Shown in pieces: positions 14,691 through 21,564 of a stretch of DNA of 64,000 bases. Under the pieces are notes generated by a model. That model was given only the letters and a program-made list of their open reading frames with translations, searched no databases and was not told the origin of the DNA. Numbering within the stretch: the stretch's first letter is position 1; each line of letters starts with the position of its first letter. The translations under genes were made by a program, and so were the position numbers. The DNA comes from a virus: IMG/VR virus record IMGVR_UViG_3300037297_000066, positions 186,001-250,000 of that record; one strand, written 5' to 3'.

Positions 14691-14981
14691 ATGACCAACG
14701 CAACCCTCCGAATGGTCCCTCAGGAAGCGGTAGACCCCCGGACCACTGAGGCCCGCTACAGCCACCCAGCCGTCTGCCACTGGTTCCCGACCACGCAGGC
14801 TTGGACCTGGGACGGAGGGGATGCCCTGGTGGTCGTGACCGGCCACTGCCCCGAGGTTCAGCCCTACGTGATCCTCAGGGTCGAGGACAAGGTTCACGTG
14901 GTCCCCGCTGAGGGGCTCACCTCGGCCGCTAGGGCCTTCGGGCTCGACCTGGCTCTGGCCCCCCTCCCCGAGGAGAACTAA
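14691..14981 (+). CDS. Hypothetical protein upstream of the kinase
   Basis: 96 residues, beta-rich and aromatic (YSHPAVCHWFPTTQAWTWDGGDALVVVTG, VILRVEDKVHVVPAEG). Its stop overlaps the kinase start (TAATG). Not recognised; co-expression hints at a partner role. Confidence 0.72.
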   Translation: MTNATLRMVPQEAVDPRTTEARYSHPAVCHWFPTTQAWTWDGGDALVVVTGHCPEVQPYVILRVEDKVHVVPAEGLTSAARAFGLDLALAPLPEEN

Positions 14982-15418
14982 TGCAGGTCGTCATCCTGAG
15001 AGGGCTCCCGGGGTCAGGCAAGAGCTACATGGCCCGTACCATTGAGGGGGCCGTGGTCTGCTCGACGGACGACTACTTCGTGGACGGGGACGGACACTAC
15101 AAGTGGGAGGGAGCCAAGGTCCACTGGGCTCACAAGCAGTGCTTCCGGAAGTTCCTGCGGACCCTCCAGGAGGGCACGGCTCAGGTGGTGATTGTGGACA
15201 ACACTAACCTCCTGGCTTGGGAGATCGCCCCCTACTACCAGCTGGCTGAGTCCCTCGGGCACCAGGTGGTGATTGTGACCATCGAGGCCCCGGTGGAGCT
15301 CTGCAAGCGTCGGAACGTCCACGAGTGCCCCCCTGAGGTCATCGACCGGAGATACCGGGCTATGGTCCTGGAGCAGCTACCCCCCTACTGGGAGCACATT
15401 GTTCACCGGGAGGGTTAA
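14981..15418 (+). CDS. P-loop nucleic-acid kinase-like protein
   Basis: 145 residues. Walker A GLPGSGKS at residues 7-14, STDDYF after the second strand, IVDNTN as the Walker B-like segment, and an arginine-bearing lid (RRNVHECPPEVIDRRYRAM). This is the small AAA_33 / polynucleotide-kinase-like fold, which phosphorylates nucleic-acid ends or related substrates; no phosphatase domain is present. The substrate cannot be read from the sequence. Confidence 0.85.
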   Translation: MQVVILRGLPGSGKSYMARTIEGAVVCSTDDYFVDGDGHYKWEGAKVHWAHKQCFRKFLRTLQEGTAQVVIVDNTNLLAWEIAPYYQLAESLGHQVVIVTIEAPVELCKRRNVHECPPEVIDRRYRAMVLEQLPPYWEHIVHREG

Positions 15419-15441
15419 GATCTGGGCCCCTCACGTGTAGT
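15415..15441 (+). promoter_or_regulatory. T-box facing a noncoding gap
   Basis: TTAAGATC-N13-TGTAGT with no start codon 6 nt downstream (TATGGTGAACG follows). It converges with the T-box at 15640-15666. Confidence 0.5.
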
Positions 15442-15639
15442 TATGGTGAACGGACGACATACCAGGACACGCCGAGAACAGCCTAGTGAGAGGTTCTGAC
15501 CGGCAGCGGCCCACGGGGGCGGGGAGATCTAGGCCCTGGAGAAACCCTTTGACAGATCCCCCCGAGGCCGGGCCTCATTAGCGGTCAGTCAGTCTCGGTA
15601 CTGGGGTCTCGCCTTGTGGGTTCTATGTCGTTCCCTTCC

Positions 15640-15666
15640 ATTACACGTGAGGCCCTCAGATCTTAA
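15640..15666 (-). promoter_or_regulatory. T-box facing the same gap from the other side
   Basis: TTAAGATC-N13-TGTAAT; GGAAGGGAACG follows and no usable start codon lies at 6 nt. The two convergent boxes bound about 200 bp with only 18-codon frames. Confidence 0.5.
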
Positions 15667-15856
15667 CCTGAGGGGGGCGGAAATTACGCTTTGACCCCGG
15701 GAGGCTCCCGCACCGATCGCAACACTCCCCGGGCTGTCCCTGGGAGTCGGTGCAGAGGACCCCTTCCCGGGGGAGGGGGCGGCCACAGTTTGAGCAGTGG
15801 CGGCCCTGCCAGTAGGAGGGGTCGGGGGAGGGAGGCTTGGGGGAGGCGTGGGGCAT
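15656..15856 (-). CDS. Small zinc-ribbon protein
   Basis: 66 residues from the T-box start (MPHASPKPPSPDP). The core HCSNCGRPLP...LCTDSQG...CCDRCG gives two CxxC pairs. Proline-rich start, basic tail. Probably a zinc-stabilised binding module. Confidence 0.75.
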   Translation of the reverse strand: MPHASPKPPSPDPSYWQGRHCSNCGRPLPREGVLCTDSQGQPGECCDRCGSLPGSKRNFRPPQVKI

Positions 15857-15862
15857 GTCCCT

Positions 15863-15889
15863 ACTACACGTGAAAGGGCCAGATCTTAA
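15863..15889 (-). promoter_or_regulatory. T-box promoter of the 15656-15856 gene
   Basis: TTAAGATC-N13-TGTAGT, then AGGGAC, then ATG. Confidence 0.65.
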
Positions 15890-15901
15890 CCCATGGAGAA
15901 A

Positions 15902-15934
15902 GGAAAGCCCCAAGCAGGGGGCCAGGGGCTTTCC
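15902..15934 (-). terminator. Intrinsic-type terminator hairpin
   Basis: Perfect 10-bp arms GGAAAGCCCC and GGGGCTTTCC around 13 nt, followed on the minus strand by TTTCTCC. It ends the transcript expected from the T-box at 16065-16091. Confidence 0.55.
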
Positions 15935-16003
15935 GGTATCCTGTCGATCAGCATGTCAAAAATTCCGGAGTCGATCCCGGATTACGCTTTAGCAGGCTAA
16001 CAC

Positions 16004-16057
16004 CTACTTCGGAGGCCCTCTGGCCTGGGCTCTCGGTGCGGGTTCTTGATTCCTCAT
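16004..16057 (-). CDS. Possible 17-residue peptide
   Basis: ATG 7 nt after T-box TGTAGT, frame MRNQEPAPRAQARGPPK then TAG. Proline- and arginine-rich, too short to judge by composition. The promoter position is its only support. Confidence 0.3.
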   Translation of the reverse strand: MRNQEPAPRAQARGPPK

Positions 16058-16064
16058 GTTCTCT

Positions 16065-16091
16065 ACTACACGTGAGGGGCCCAGATCTTAA
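16065..16091 (-). promoter_or_regulatory. T-box promoter, divergent from an L-box
   Basis: TTAAGATC-N13-TGTAGT. The plus-strand L-box at 16097-16106 starts 5 bp away, the only T-box/L-box divergent pair seen. Confidence 0.62.
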
Positions 16092-16096
16092 CCCGT

Positions 16097-16106
16097 GGTG
16101 TATGGT
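16097..16106 (+). promoter_or_regulatory. L-box without an adjacent start codon
   Basis: GGTGTATGGT followed by AGGTGTGTATTTC; the next gene candidate begins about 90 nt on, after a hairpin. Confidence 0.5.
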
Positions 16107-16170
16107 AGGTGTGTATTTCAGGTCTCTAAGGTAAGGAAGGGCTCCTCCGGGGGCCCTTCTCGCTATTTTC
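16107..16170 (+). ncRNA. Candidate small RNA or attenuated leader
   Basis: Downstream of the L-box, AAGGGCTCC and GGGGCCCTT (16137-16158) form a 9-bp stem with a TCCG loop, followed by CTCGCTATTTT. A transcript of about 60 nt, or an attenuator for 16193-16536, would fit. Confidence 0.38.
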
Positions 16171-16192
16171 CCTTTGGACAGGCTCTAGACGC

Positions 16193-16387
16193 ATGAGGGC
16201 AGTTCTACGCCGGCTTCGACGTCGGCTCATACTACGGTGGTACCAGCGGTGTGCCTGCTGTGGGAGGGTGTACTGTCGGGCTTCCCGTCGGGCCGGGGAC
16301 GGAGTATGCTCAGCCACCTGCCAGGTATTGATTGACTCAGGGACTGAGGTATGGAGCTCACATACATCGCATCGACCGTCGGGGTGA
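16193..16387 (+). CDS. Possible basic zinc-finger protein
   Basis: 64 residues: arginine-rich start (VLRRLRRRLILRWYQR) then CACCGRVYC and GVCSATC, a plausible zinc site. It overlaps the next frame by 37 nt. No clear SD. Composition is the only support. Confidence 0.38.
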   Translation: MRAVLRRLRRRLILRWYQRCACCGRVYCRASRRAGDGVCSATCQVLIDSGTEVWSSHTSHRPSG

Positions 16388-16536
16388 TAGTAGGACTTGC
16401 CCTTGGGTTGTGGGTGGGTGAGATCCGAAGTAGTCGAGCATACCGAAGAGGGGTTGAGGATGAGCACCGGAGGGCAGGCCGGTGTTGGGTGAGGCAGCAG
16501 GTCGAGGGGCAGCTGCCCCCCGGAGTAGGTCAGTAG
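16351..16536 (+). CDS. Possible small single-pass membrane protein
   Basis: 61 residues: MELTYIASTVGVIVGLALGLWVG is a convincing membrane segment, then a charged helix (EIRSSRAYRRGVEDEHRR). N-out/C-in anchoring is likely. The SD is weak and it overlaps the upstream frame. Confidence 0.45.
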   Translation: MELTYIASTVGVIVGLALGLWVGEIRSSRAYRRGVEDEHRRAGRCWVRQQVEGQLPPGVGQ

Positions 16537-16897
16537 GCCAATCGACAATCGAGTGTCGATTTCGGTTGCCCGGGGTGGACGGGTGTGCCTGCGGTTCAAC
16601 CACCGGCCCGCCGTAAAAAAACCGCTCCATTAACTTTTTCGGTTGTACCGAGAGTGGAAATGGGCACATTCAATGTCCGTGAATCCAGAAACTGTCGGGG
16701 GGTCAAAATCCCAGTAATTCAGACCCTCCTTGGGGGGAGGGGGACCCTTTTGGAGTCCCTGAGCTCTGGAATGGATCTCGAAATTTTCTAGGGTTCGGAA
16801 ATTTCTGGGAGATCTGGGTTAAACCAGGGGTTTGGCTCATGCTCCCCTGGGGGGCCAAGCAGATTCCCTAGCCTGGGTTGGTAGTTCTGGGGGCCGT
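16537..16897. other. Noncoding stretch with an inverted repeat
   Basis: No gene recognised. AATCGACA and TGTCGATT (16540-16561) form an 8-bp inverted repeat with a 6-bp spacer, a possible operator. The rest has lower GC patches and no convincing motif. Confidence 0.35.
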
Positions 16898-16907
16898 AGT
16901 GTACAGT
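16898..16907 (+). promoter_or_regulatory. L-box of candidate RNA copy 1
   Basis: AGTGTACAGT, then GATGGA, then the first base pair of the RNA stem. Confidence 0.55.
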
Positions 16908-16913
16908 GATGGA

Positions 16914-16989
16914 GGCAGGGCCCTCTTTTGTGCCCACCTCTTTGGCACCGGGTCCGTCATTGCCCGTTATCTTTCCGGGGGGTCCTGCC
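16914..16989 (+). ncRNA. Candidate structured RNA, copy 1
   Basis: GGCAGGGCCC at the predicted transcript start pairs with GGGTCCTGCC at 16980-16989 (10 bp, one G-U), enclosing about 56 nt that include GTGCC/GGCAC and CGGG/CCCG hairpins. Both arms and the promoter distance are the same at 28422-28493, but the loop differs. It is tRNA-sized yet lacks a T-arm. Not a known family to me. Confidence 0.5.
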
Positions 16990-17035
16990 ACTTACTTCTA
17001 GCCACGAGCCTTTTTTTAGGGCTACCTTCGGGGCC

Positions 17036-17290
17036 ATGGTCAACAACAAGAAGCCGGGCCGTCCCCCGACCCCCAAGAAGTCTCAGTTACTCCCTCCTCA
17101 AGTGACCACGGTTGCCCAATGGTACCGGACCGGACTTTTCAATAGCGAAGAGGAAGCCAGGGGGGCGTTCAGACTCGCTCACCAGCAAGGGCTCGATGGG
17201 ATGGGGACAGGGGTTTCGGCGTGGATGGGGTTGCACGAGCAGGAGTACGACTCCTGGATGCGAGACGACTCCCTCCCTCCGAAGAGGTAA
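17036..17290 (+). CDS. Small hypothetical protein with basic N-terminus
   Basis: 84 residues starting MVNNKKPGRPPTPKK, an AT-hook-like GRP context, then VTTVAQWYRTGLFNSEEEARGAFRLAHQQG and an aromatic C-terminus (EQEYDSWMRDD). No clear promoter or SD, but codon content looks natural. DNA binding is a guess. Confidence 0.5.
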   Translation: MVNNKKPGRPPTPKKSQLLPPQVTTVAQWYRTGLFNSEEEARGAFRLAHQQGLDGMGTGVSAWMGLHEQEYDSWMRDDSLPPKR

Positions 17291-17521
17291 CATTTCTCAG
17301 AGCCCGTCTCCTGACTCTATGAGGGGGCCCTGAGGGGTTTGGCTGACCCGATGGGCCCTCACACCTCCAGGGGAGAGAAAGGCTCTCTGGGGGCGTTCTC
17401 GTGGGGGTGGCGGGGCCTTAGGGGTTGCATGGTTCCTCTGGGGTCCCGCCCTCTCCTAGGAGTCCCATGGTTCTGGGGGTGTGAGCCTCGGGATTTTTGG
17501 CCCGGTGGACTTTTTGGCTAG

Positions 17522-18277
17522 TTAGGCCGTCTGGACTGGCCAGTAAAAGGCTTCCCCTTCCAGCTCGAACCTAGTACCGGGTTTGACTCGGTAGGAGGGG
17601 CTCTTGACGCCTACGAAGCGGACTTCCTCGCAATGGTATCTGAGGGCATCGAGGAGCACAGGCTCTTTGGGCCTACAACCGAACACATCGGTCACACGAT
17701 CTTGGAGGGTACCCAAGTCGAGGGTGTCCTCTTGCAGGAGGATAGCGACTTGTTTTTCCAGGTCATTTGGGGGGAGGAAGCGGAAGGGCCCTGAGGGTTC
17801 TTGGCTGAGGCGCAGCTGCAGGGTGAGCAGGGCATCTTCCCCACTCCTTGAGCCCAAGTTAGGCCATTTGTCTTTACGCAGGTCACGGCAGACTTTTTGG
17901 CCGTGGGTGAGGACCAAGGGGATGTCGTGGAGCAGGGCTGCTTCGAGGAGGGCTTCCCAATCCTCCGAGTCTTGGTGTTGGGTGAGGGCCAAGATGTCGT
18001 GGTAGGCGAGGTAGACCTGTTTCCAGGAGCGGCAATTGGAGAAGCAGGCCCCGAAGGTAGCGGCATCAATCAGGCAGAGGGCCAGTTCTTCGTCGTCCAG
18101 GGATTCGATGACCTCGACAGCTTGCCCCAGGGTGAGGAATTCTTCCTCTCCGAAGACGAGGGCTGTCAGGCAGGCAGCGGGGGTTATCTTCAGCAAGTCA
18201 GCCAGGGCTTGGAGGTTCTTCTGGAAGGCTTGGGGGTTGTTGACGGGCCATTCGAGGGAGATGGTTGTATTGGGCAT
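17522..18277 (-). CDS. Hypothetical protein, 251 residues
   Basis: Helical N-terminus (NNPQAFQKNLQALADLLKITPAA), acidic middle and a beta-rich C-terminus ending YRVKPGTRFELEGEAFYW. A similar V-[KR]-PGT-x-F element occurs in the 38700-39449 product (WTVRPGTVFWF). The ATG is 5 nt after TATGGT. No catalytic motif. Function unknown. Confidence 0.75.
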   Translation of the reverse strand: MPNTTISLEWPVNNPQAFQKNLQALADLLKITPAACLTALVFGEEEFLTLGQAVEVIESLDDEELALCLIDAATFGACFSNCRSWKQVYLAYHDILALTQHQDSEDWEALLEAALLHDIPLVLTHGQKVCRDLRKDKWPNLGSRSGEDALLTLQLRLSQEPSGPFRFLPPNDLEKQVAILLQEDTLDLGTLQDRVTDVFGCRPKEPVLLDALRYHCEEVRFVGVKSPSYRVKPGTRFELEGEAFYWPVQTA

Positions 18278-18282
18278 GCCTC

Positions 18283-18292
18283 ACCATACACC
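18283..18292 (-). promoter_or_regulatory. L-box promoter of the 17522-18277 gene
   Basis: GGTGTATGGT, then 5 nt, then ATG. Confidence 0.65.
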
Positions 18293-18296
18293 GGGG

Positions 18297-18506
18297 CTAC
18301 CAGGCACCGACGTCGCAACTGATGCCTTGGGGCCAGGGGAGCTGGAGGAGGACTGGGCCATCTTCGTCTTGGGGACCTTCCACGACACAGAGGCCGCTCC
18401 CTCCCTCGATGAAAATGTGGGGGTCCTGGGCCCCCTGGGCTTTGGCTGTTTGGATGCAGTCTTGGAGGAGTTTCTCCCACCGGCGAGCCAGTTGTTTTTG
18501 GGTCAT
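18297..18506 (-). CDS. Small hypothetical protein
   Basis: 69 residues from the ATG 6 nt after TACCCT (MTQKQLARRWEKLLQDCIQTAK). The second half, DPHIFIEGGSGLCVVEGP, looks like a beta hairpin with a glycine loop. Not recognised. Confidence 0.68.
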   Translation of the reverse strand: MTQKQLARRWEKLLQDCIQTAKAQGAQDPHIFIEGGSGLCVVEGPQDEDGPVLLQLPWPQGISCDVGAW

Positions 18507-18512
18507 GGGTAG

Positions 18513-18537
18513 AGGGTACACCGGTTTGGTGTATGGT
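18513..18537. promoter_or_regulatory. Divergent L-box pair
   Basis: Minus-strand GGTGTACCCT (18513-18522) drives the 18297-18506 gene; plus-strand GGTGTATGGT (18528-18537) drives 18545-18817. Only 5 bp separate them, so the polymerase sites must overlap. Confidence 0.6.
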
Positions 18538-18544
18538 GGAGGGT

Positions 18545-18817
18545 ATGTCGAAAAACTCAACGCAGCTCGACCAACTGCGAGCCGAGACGGGTGCCGCTTT
18601 GGAACGTTACGGAGTGGCTTGTATGTCTTTGGCCAAGGCGATGGTGGAATACGAAATGGAACATAGCTCGGTTCCTCCTCTCCACTACTCGAAAGACGAT
18701 CCCAGGATGACTCGTATCATCGCCGCTCACAGGGAGATCGATAGAACGGAGCGTCTTGCAAGAGAGGCCAAGGTCCGCCTCCAGGAGGCTGAGACTTCTT
18801 CAGAGGTGGTGGAGTAA
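18545..18817 (+). CDS. Helical hypothetical protein
   Basis: 90 residues, almost entirely helical: LDQLRAETGAALERYGVACMSLAKAM and a C-terminal coiled-coil-like stretch (IDRTERLAREAKVRLQEAETS). ATG 7 nt after TATGGT; the stop TAA lies in the terminator. Not recognised. Confidence 0.72.
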   Translation: MSKNSTQLDQLRAETGAALERYGVACMSLAKAMVEYEMEHSSVPPLHYSKDDPRMTRIIAAHREIDRTERLAREAKVRLQEAETSSEVVE

Positions 18818-18844
18818 AAAGATCCCCAACTTGGGGATCTTTTT
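18816..18844. terminator. Intrinsic terminator, usable in both directions
   Basis: AAAAAGATCCCC and GGGGATCTTTTT pair perfectly around five central bases: a textbook GC stem flanked by A and T tracts, directly after the 18545-18817 gene. Confidence 0.85.
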
Positions 18845-18845
18845 G

Positions 18846-19115
18846 GTGTACTCTCCTGGGGATGGGAAGAAGAACGCTGCCCTGGCCTTTGGGGATGCCC
18901 CGGACTCGGGAGAACGAGCATTTGTACCAATCGCATGTGGCGTTGGTATTGGGTTGGCCGGTTCGGTCTTTCTGGCACTGGCTCAGGAGTTTTGGGGGAC
19001 GTTCATGAAGAGGGGAGTCAAGACGCAGCTTCTGGTGCTTGAGATTGCGGTACTCTTGGAGGGGGTGGCACTCATGTGGCATTTGGTCCACACGCATGGG
19101 GATTGGTTTTGGTGA
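18846..19115 (+). CDS. Small two-pass membrane protein, start uncertain
   Basis: About 89 residues from a GTG just after the terminator. Two hydrophobic segments (VPIACGVGIGLAGSVFLALA and LLVLEIAVLLEGVALMW) flank a basic loop (MKRGVK). A shorter start at the internal ATG 19005 would give a one-pass peptide of 36 residues. Holin-like size, but no holin evidence beyond topology. Confidence 0.48.
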   Translation: MYSPGDGKKNAALAFGDAPDSGERAFVPIACGVGIGLAGSVFLALAQEFWGTFMKRGVKTQLLVLEIAVLLEGVALMWHLVHTHGDWFW

Positions 19116-19214
19116 GCTTTGCCTCAAAAGGGGATTTTCTGGTTTGACAAGGCAAGCTTTTTCGGAAGAAATGAGGGGGAAACAACTCCAGCTCTGCGGT
19201 TTTAAGGCAGAGAC
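19116..19214 (+). repeat. Structured intergenic repeat, copy 1 of 3
   Basis: About 99 nt, directly after a stop codon and ending at the stop of the convergent 19216 gene. Landmarks: GCTTTGCCTCAAAAGGGG, TTTGACAAGGCAAGC, TTTTTCGGAAGAAAT, then CTCTGC-N9-GCAGAG. Arms GCTTtGCC/GGCAAGC and CTCTGC/GCAGAG pair in all copies. Copies 2 and 3 are at 40108 and 43514. Confidence 0.8.
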
Positions 19215-19215
19215 C

Positions 19216-19752
19216 TCAGTCAACCAGTAGGGGGTGGCAGTACATTGGGAAGCGGGTGAAGTCTATGGGGGGCCTCACCTGTTTCTCCCCTGAGGGTGGT
19301 TTCCAGTGGAGCTGCTCATCACGTTCATCGGGGAGGTAGGCCCACCCTGGGGGGATTTCTCGGGAGACGTAGACCCTGAGCTTGTTGTAGTTACCGATGT
19401 GACCATCTTGGAGTTCTTCTCGACGTAATTCGGGGGTGAACTCGGGGTCATGCCGGAGGGTAACCAGGTCGATAGCGTTGAGGTAGCAGATACCTTCTCT
19501 GTAGGAGAGGGTGTCTTGGAGTTCCTGGAGGGTAGCTCGGGTTAGATTTCCGGCTGCTGTCTCCATGGCTTGCCACATATCGAGTTCAGGCTCGGTGGCT
19601 TCTCGGGTCTCACTTTTCCAGCCTGCGTGTTCGGTGAGCCACCCGATGCGTACATGGGGGTTGGGGCTCATCTCGATGTGGAAGGCCAGGTGGCAGCGTC
19701 CGGCGATACGTTTGGCTCGGACGGTATGGGAATCCCAGGGCTCGTAGGGCAT
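19216..19752 (-). CDS. Hypothetical protein, 178 residues
   Basis: Mixed alpha/beta, with CHLAFHIEMSPNPHVRIGWLTEHAG near the start and a proline-rich end (PPIDFTRFPMYCHPLLVD). TAGACT lies 6 nt before the ATG, a weak promoter of the same geometry. No recognised domain. Confidence 0.68.
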   Translation of the reverse strand: MPYEPWDSHTVRAKRIAGRCHLAFHIEMSPNPHVRIGWLTEHAGWKSETREATEPELDMWQAMETAAGNLTRATLQELQDTLSYREGICYLNAIDLVTLRHDPEFTPELRREELQDGHIGNYNKLRVYVSREIPPGWAYLPDERDEQLHWKPPSGEKQVRPPIDFTRFPMYCHPLLVD

Positions 19753-19828
19753 GGGCCCAGTCTACCATTTCCGGCCCCTGAGGGAGCTCTTGAGTCCCGG
19801 GGTTCGGAGATTTTCTGGGGGGTCCGGG

Positions 19829-19855
19829 TTAAGATCTGGGCTTCCCAGGTGTAGT
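19829..19855 (+). promoter_or_regulatory. T-box promoter of the 19862-20080 gene
   Basis: TTAAGATC-N13-TGTAGT, then AGGGGC, then ATG. Confidence 0.67.
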
Positions 19856-19861
19856 AGGGGC

Positions 19862-20080
19862 ATGGCTACAAAGTCCGAAACAACCTGGAGTACGGTTGTT
19901 GAAGCCAAGAAGGGTCTTCGCCAACATTTGGGGCGTCTCTCATGGCTCAAGGTGGTCACGGCTAGCTATGACGCTCAAGGCTACCACCTTCTGGTCAAGG
20001 TACGACGAATCGATGCTGAGGTACGGGCGGCCGTGGGGGAGACTTTCCAAGGGGTTCGGGTAAAGACCGAACTAGGGTAA
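19862..20080 (+). CDS. Small hypothetical protein
   Basis: 72 residues. SWLKVVTASYDAQGYHLLVKVRRIDAEVRAAVGETFQGVRVKTEL reads as a beta-alpha-beta unit, as in small ferredoxin-like or BON-like folds; that is inference. First gene of a two-gene unit. Confidence 0.7.
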   Translation: MATKSETTWSTVVEAKKGLRQHLGRLSWLKVVTASYDAQGYHLLVKVRRIDAEVRAAVGETFQGVRVKTELG

Positions 20081-20088
20081 GGCAAGGC

Positions 20089-20370
20089 ATGACCACGAAA
20101 GTTGTTCAAGAAGAGAGCTGGGAAAACGGTGATCTTAAGGTAGGCTTCAAGATCATCTGGGAGTCTGGGGAAGAAGGTTCTTCTGAGGGGGGCTACGTGG
20201 TAGAGGTTTTTGAGCTCCTGATCGGGCTACCTATTCGGGTGACCCGGTTGTCCCGGGCTTCTGACCTAGTAGTGGCGCTTTTTGCGTGTGAAGGGGTCAA
20301 GGCTGGGTTTTACGCTGCTGGGTTCAAGCCTTTGGTTGGTGTGGCTGGAGGAGAGCTGACCAGGTCATAA
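20089..20370 (+). CDS. Hypothetical protein, second in the unit
   Basis: 93 residues, 8 nt after the previous stop with AAGGCAAGGC before the ATG. Strand-rich first half (LKVGFKIIWESGEE) and a partly hydrophobic helix (DLVVALFACEGVKAGFYAAGF). Not recognised. Confidence 0.7.
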   Translation: MTTKVVQEESWENGDLKVGFKIIWESGEEGSSEGGYVVEVFELLIGLPIRVTRLSRASDLVVALFACEGVKAGFYAAGFKPLVGVAGGELTRS

Positions 20371-20391
20371 TCCCAGGCACAGGTAAGACGG

Positions 20392-20799
20392 TCACGGGAG
20401 CTCGGCGACTGCCTGAAGGAGCTCGGGTGAGGGGCGGATACTCTGGGGTTCAGGGTAGCTACAGAGGATTAGCTCGGTATCTGGGGTCAGGCTTTTGAGG
20501 AAGCGCCGGCACTCCTTGTAGACGGGGGAACCTTCCAGGGCTTTCAGGGCAGTTTCCAGCTGGTCTGGGTGGTCATTGAGGTTTTGGATGAGCCAGCATT
20601 GGAGCTCTTGGGGGGAGATTTCCAGATCTTGTATAGCCTGGAGCATTCGGTTGATGGGGGGTTCTAGTTTCCCCATGAGTTCCAGCAAGAAGGCGGTGAT
20701 TTCTTCACCGTCGAACTCTTCACACAGTTGTTCGGCGGCAGCTTCGGTCGAGGTGGTTTGGTCTTTGACCAGCTGTTCGATTCGTTGTTTCAGGTCCAT
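20392..20799 (-). CDS. Helical acidic hypothetical protein
   Basis: 135 residues, helical and acidic: MDLKQRIEQLVKDQTTSTEAAAEQLCEEFDGEEITAFLLELM. TAGAAT lies about 17 nt upstream of the ATG, so unlike most neighbours it would have a short leader. Not recognised. Confidence 0.7.
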   Translation of the reverse strand: MDLKQRIEQLVKDQTTSTEAAAEQLCEEFDGEEITAFLLELMGKLEPPINRMLQAIQDLEISPQELQCWLIQNLNDHPDQLETALKALEGSPVYKECRRFLKSLTPDTELILCSYPEPQSIRPSPELLQAVAELP

Positions 20800-20830
20800 G
20801 GGGTTTCTCGACGGGGATTCTACACGATTT

Positions 20831-20840
20831 GGTGTATGGT
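20831..20840 (+). promoter_or_regulatory. L-box promoter of the 20847-21161 gene
   Basis: GGTGTATGGT, then GGGGGT, then ATG. Confidence 0.67.
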
Positions 20841-20846
20841 GGGGGT

Positions 20847-21161
20847 ATGTCTGATCCCCCGGTGACGAACGAAGAGGTTGAGTCCTTCTTGAAGGTGTCT
20901 TTGGAGCGTTCTAGAACTCCGAGGGAGGCCCTGGTGGTTTGGGAGGTCTGCCGTTTGGTTGACCACGGTCGAGCTCACCTGACTCCGCCGGGGGTTCCCC
21001 CCAGTTCCCCTAGAGATGCTTTTCCGCCGCTCCCAAAGATTCCGCTCACGTTCTTTTCCCTGGGTGGGGGCCTGACGCAGCGAATCAAGGTTTCCGAGTT
21101 GCTGTGGGTGACGGCAGCGGTGGGGGCTTTGATGGTACTTTGTTGGTTTCTAATCCACTGA
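20847..21161 (+). CDS. Tail-anchored membrane protein
   Basis: 104 residues: a soluble helical start (TNEEVESFLKVSLERS), a proline-rich linker, then ELLWVTAAVGALMVLCWFLIH at the C-terminus as a single membrane anchor with most of the protein in the cytoplasm. Function unknown. Confidence 0.75.
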   Translation: MSDPPVTNEEVESFLKVSLERSRTPREALVVWEVCRLVDHGRAHLTPPGVPPSSPRDAFPPLPKIPLTFFSLGGGLTQRIKVSELLWVTAAVGALMVLCWFLIH

Positions 21162-21170
21162 GAGGTAGTC

Positions 21171-21515
21171 ATGACGGTTTTGAACGGGGACGGATCTCCT
21201 GATTGGGAGGTCATCGAGCCTTCCGACATGTTGTTTGCGGTGACTCTGGATGGTCGTGACCCGGAAGGGAACGAGATCGAGGATGGCCCCACGGTGATCA
21301 TGTGTCCCCGGGAGTACTGGGAGGAAAACCTAGAGTGTTGGGACGACGACATCGCCTACGACTGGGTAGAAGAGAACGTCCCGGAGGAGCTGGAGCAGGG
21401 GATGGAGTCCACGTTCTACTTCGACAACAGGGACGATTGGCCGAGCATCCGGGATCGTTTGTTGAAGGCGGGGTTCAAGGAAGAGCCTCGGCTTTGGGAG
21501 GCCCCACCTGGGTGA
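21171..21515 (+). CDS. Acidic hypothetical protein
   Basis: 114 residues, strongly acidic (NLECWDDDIAYDWVEENVPEEL). Starts after GAGAGGTAGTC as SD, 9 nt behind the membrane protein. Very acidic small phage proteins sometimes mimic DNA, but nothing here proves it. Confidence 0.72.
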   Translation: MTVLNGDGSPDWEVIEPSDMLFAVTLDGRDPEGNEIEDGPTVIMCPREYWEENLECWDDDIAYDWVEENVPEELEQGMESTFYFDNRDDWPSIRDRLLKAGFKEEPRLWEAPPG

Positions 21516-21531
21516 ATGTGGGGAGTCCGGG

Positions 21532-21558
21532 TTAAGATCCGGGTCCCCCAGGTGTAGT
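21532..21558 (+). promoter_or_regulatory. T-box promoter of the 21565-21960 gene
   Basis: TTAAGATC-N13-TGTAGT, then AGGGGC, then ATG. Confidence 0.67.
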
Positions 21559-21564
21559 AGGGGC

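Larger units (their letters stand above)
15898..16058 (-). ncRNA. Candidate small RNA with a 17-codon frame
   Basis: A T-box predicts a transcript start near 16058 and the hairpin at 15902-15934 would end it after about 150 nt. The only frame is 17 codons. The RNA has a further self-pairing region CCGGGATCGACTCCGG near 15970-15985. A regulatory RNA is as likely as a peptide gene. Confidence 0.4.

Noticed and set aside
15430-15640. 18-codon frames after both convergent T-boxes
   Set aside because: Neither starts at the usual 6-nt distance, and the two peptides show no clear similarity in the correct reading frames.
15960-16000. tRNA-like arm CCGGGATCGACTCCGG on the minus strand
   Set aside because: No matching acceptor, D-arm or anticodon arm can be drawn around it; it is kept only as a hairpin in the candidate RNA.
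16914-16989. tRNA reading of the stem-closed RNA
   Set aside because: Length is tRNA-like, but there is no T-arm (TTC-type loop) or D-arm and the closing stem is 10 bp.
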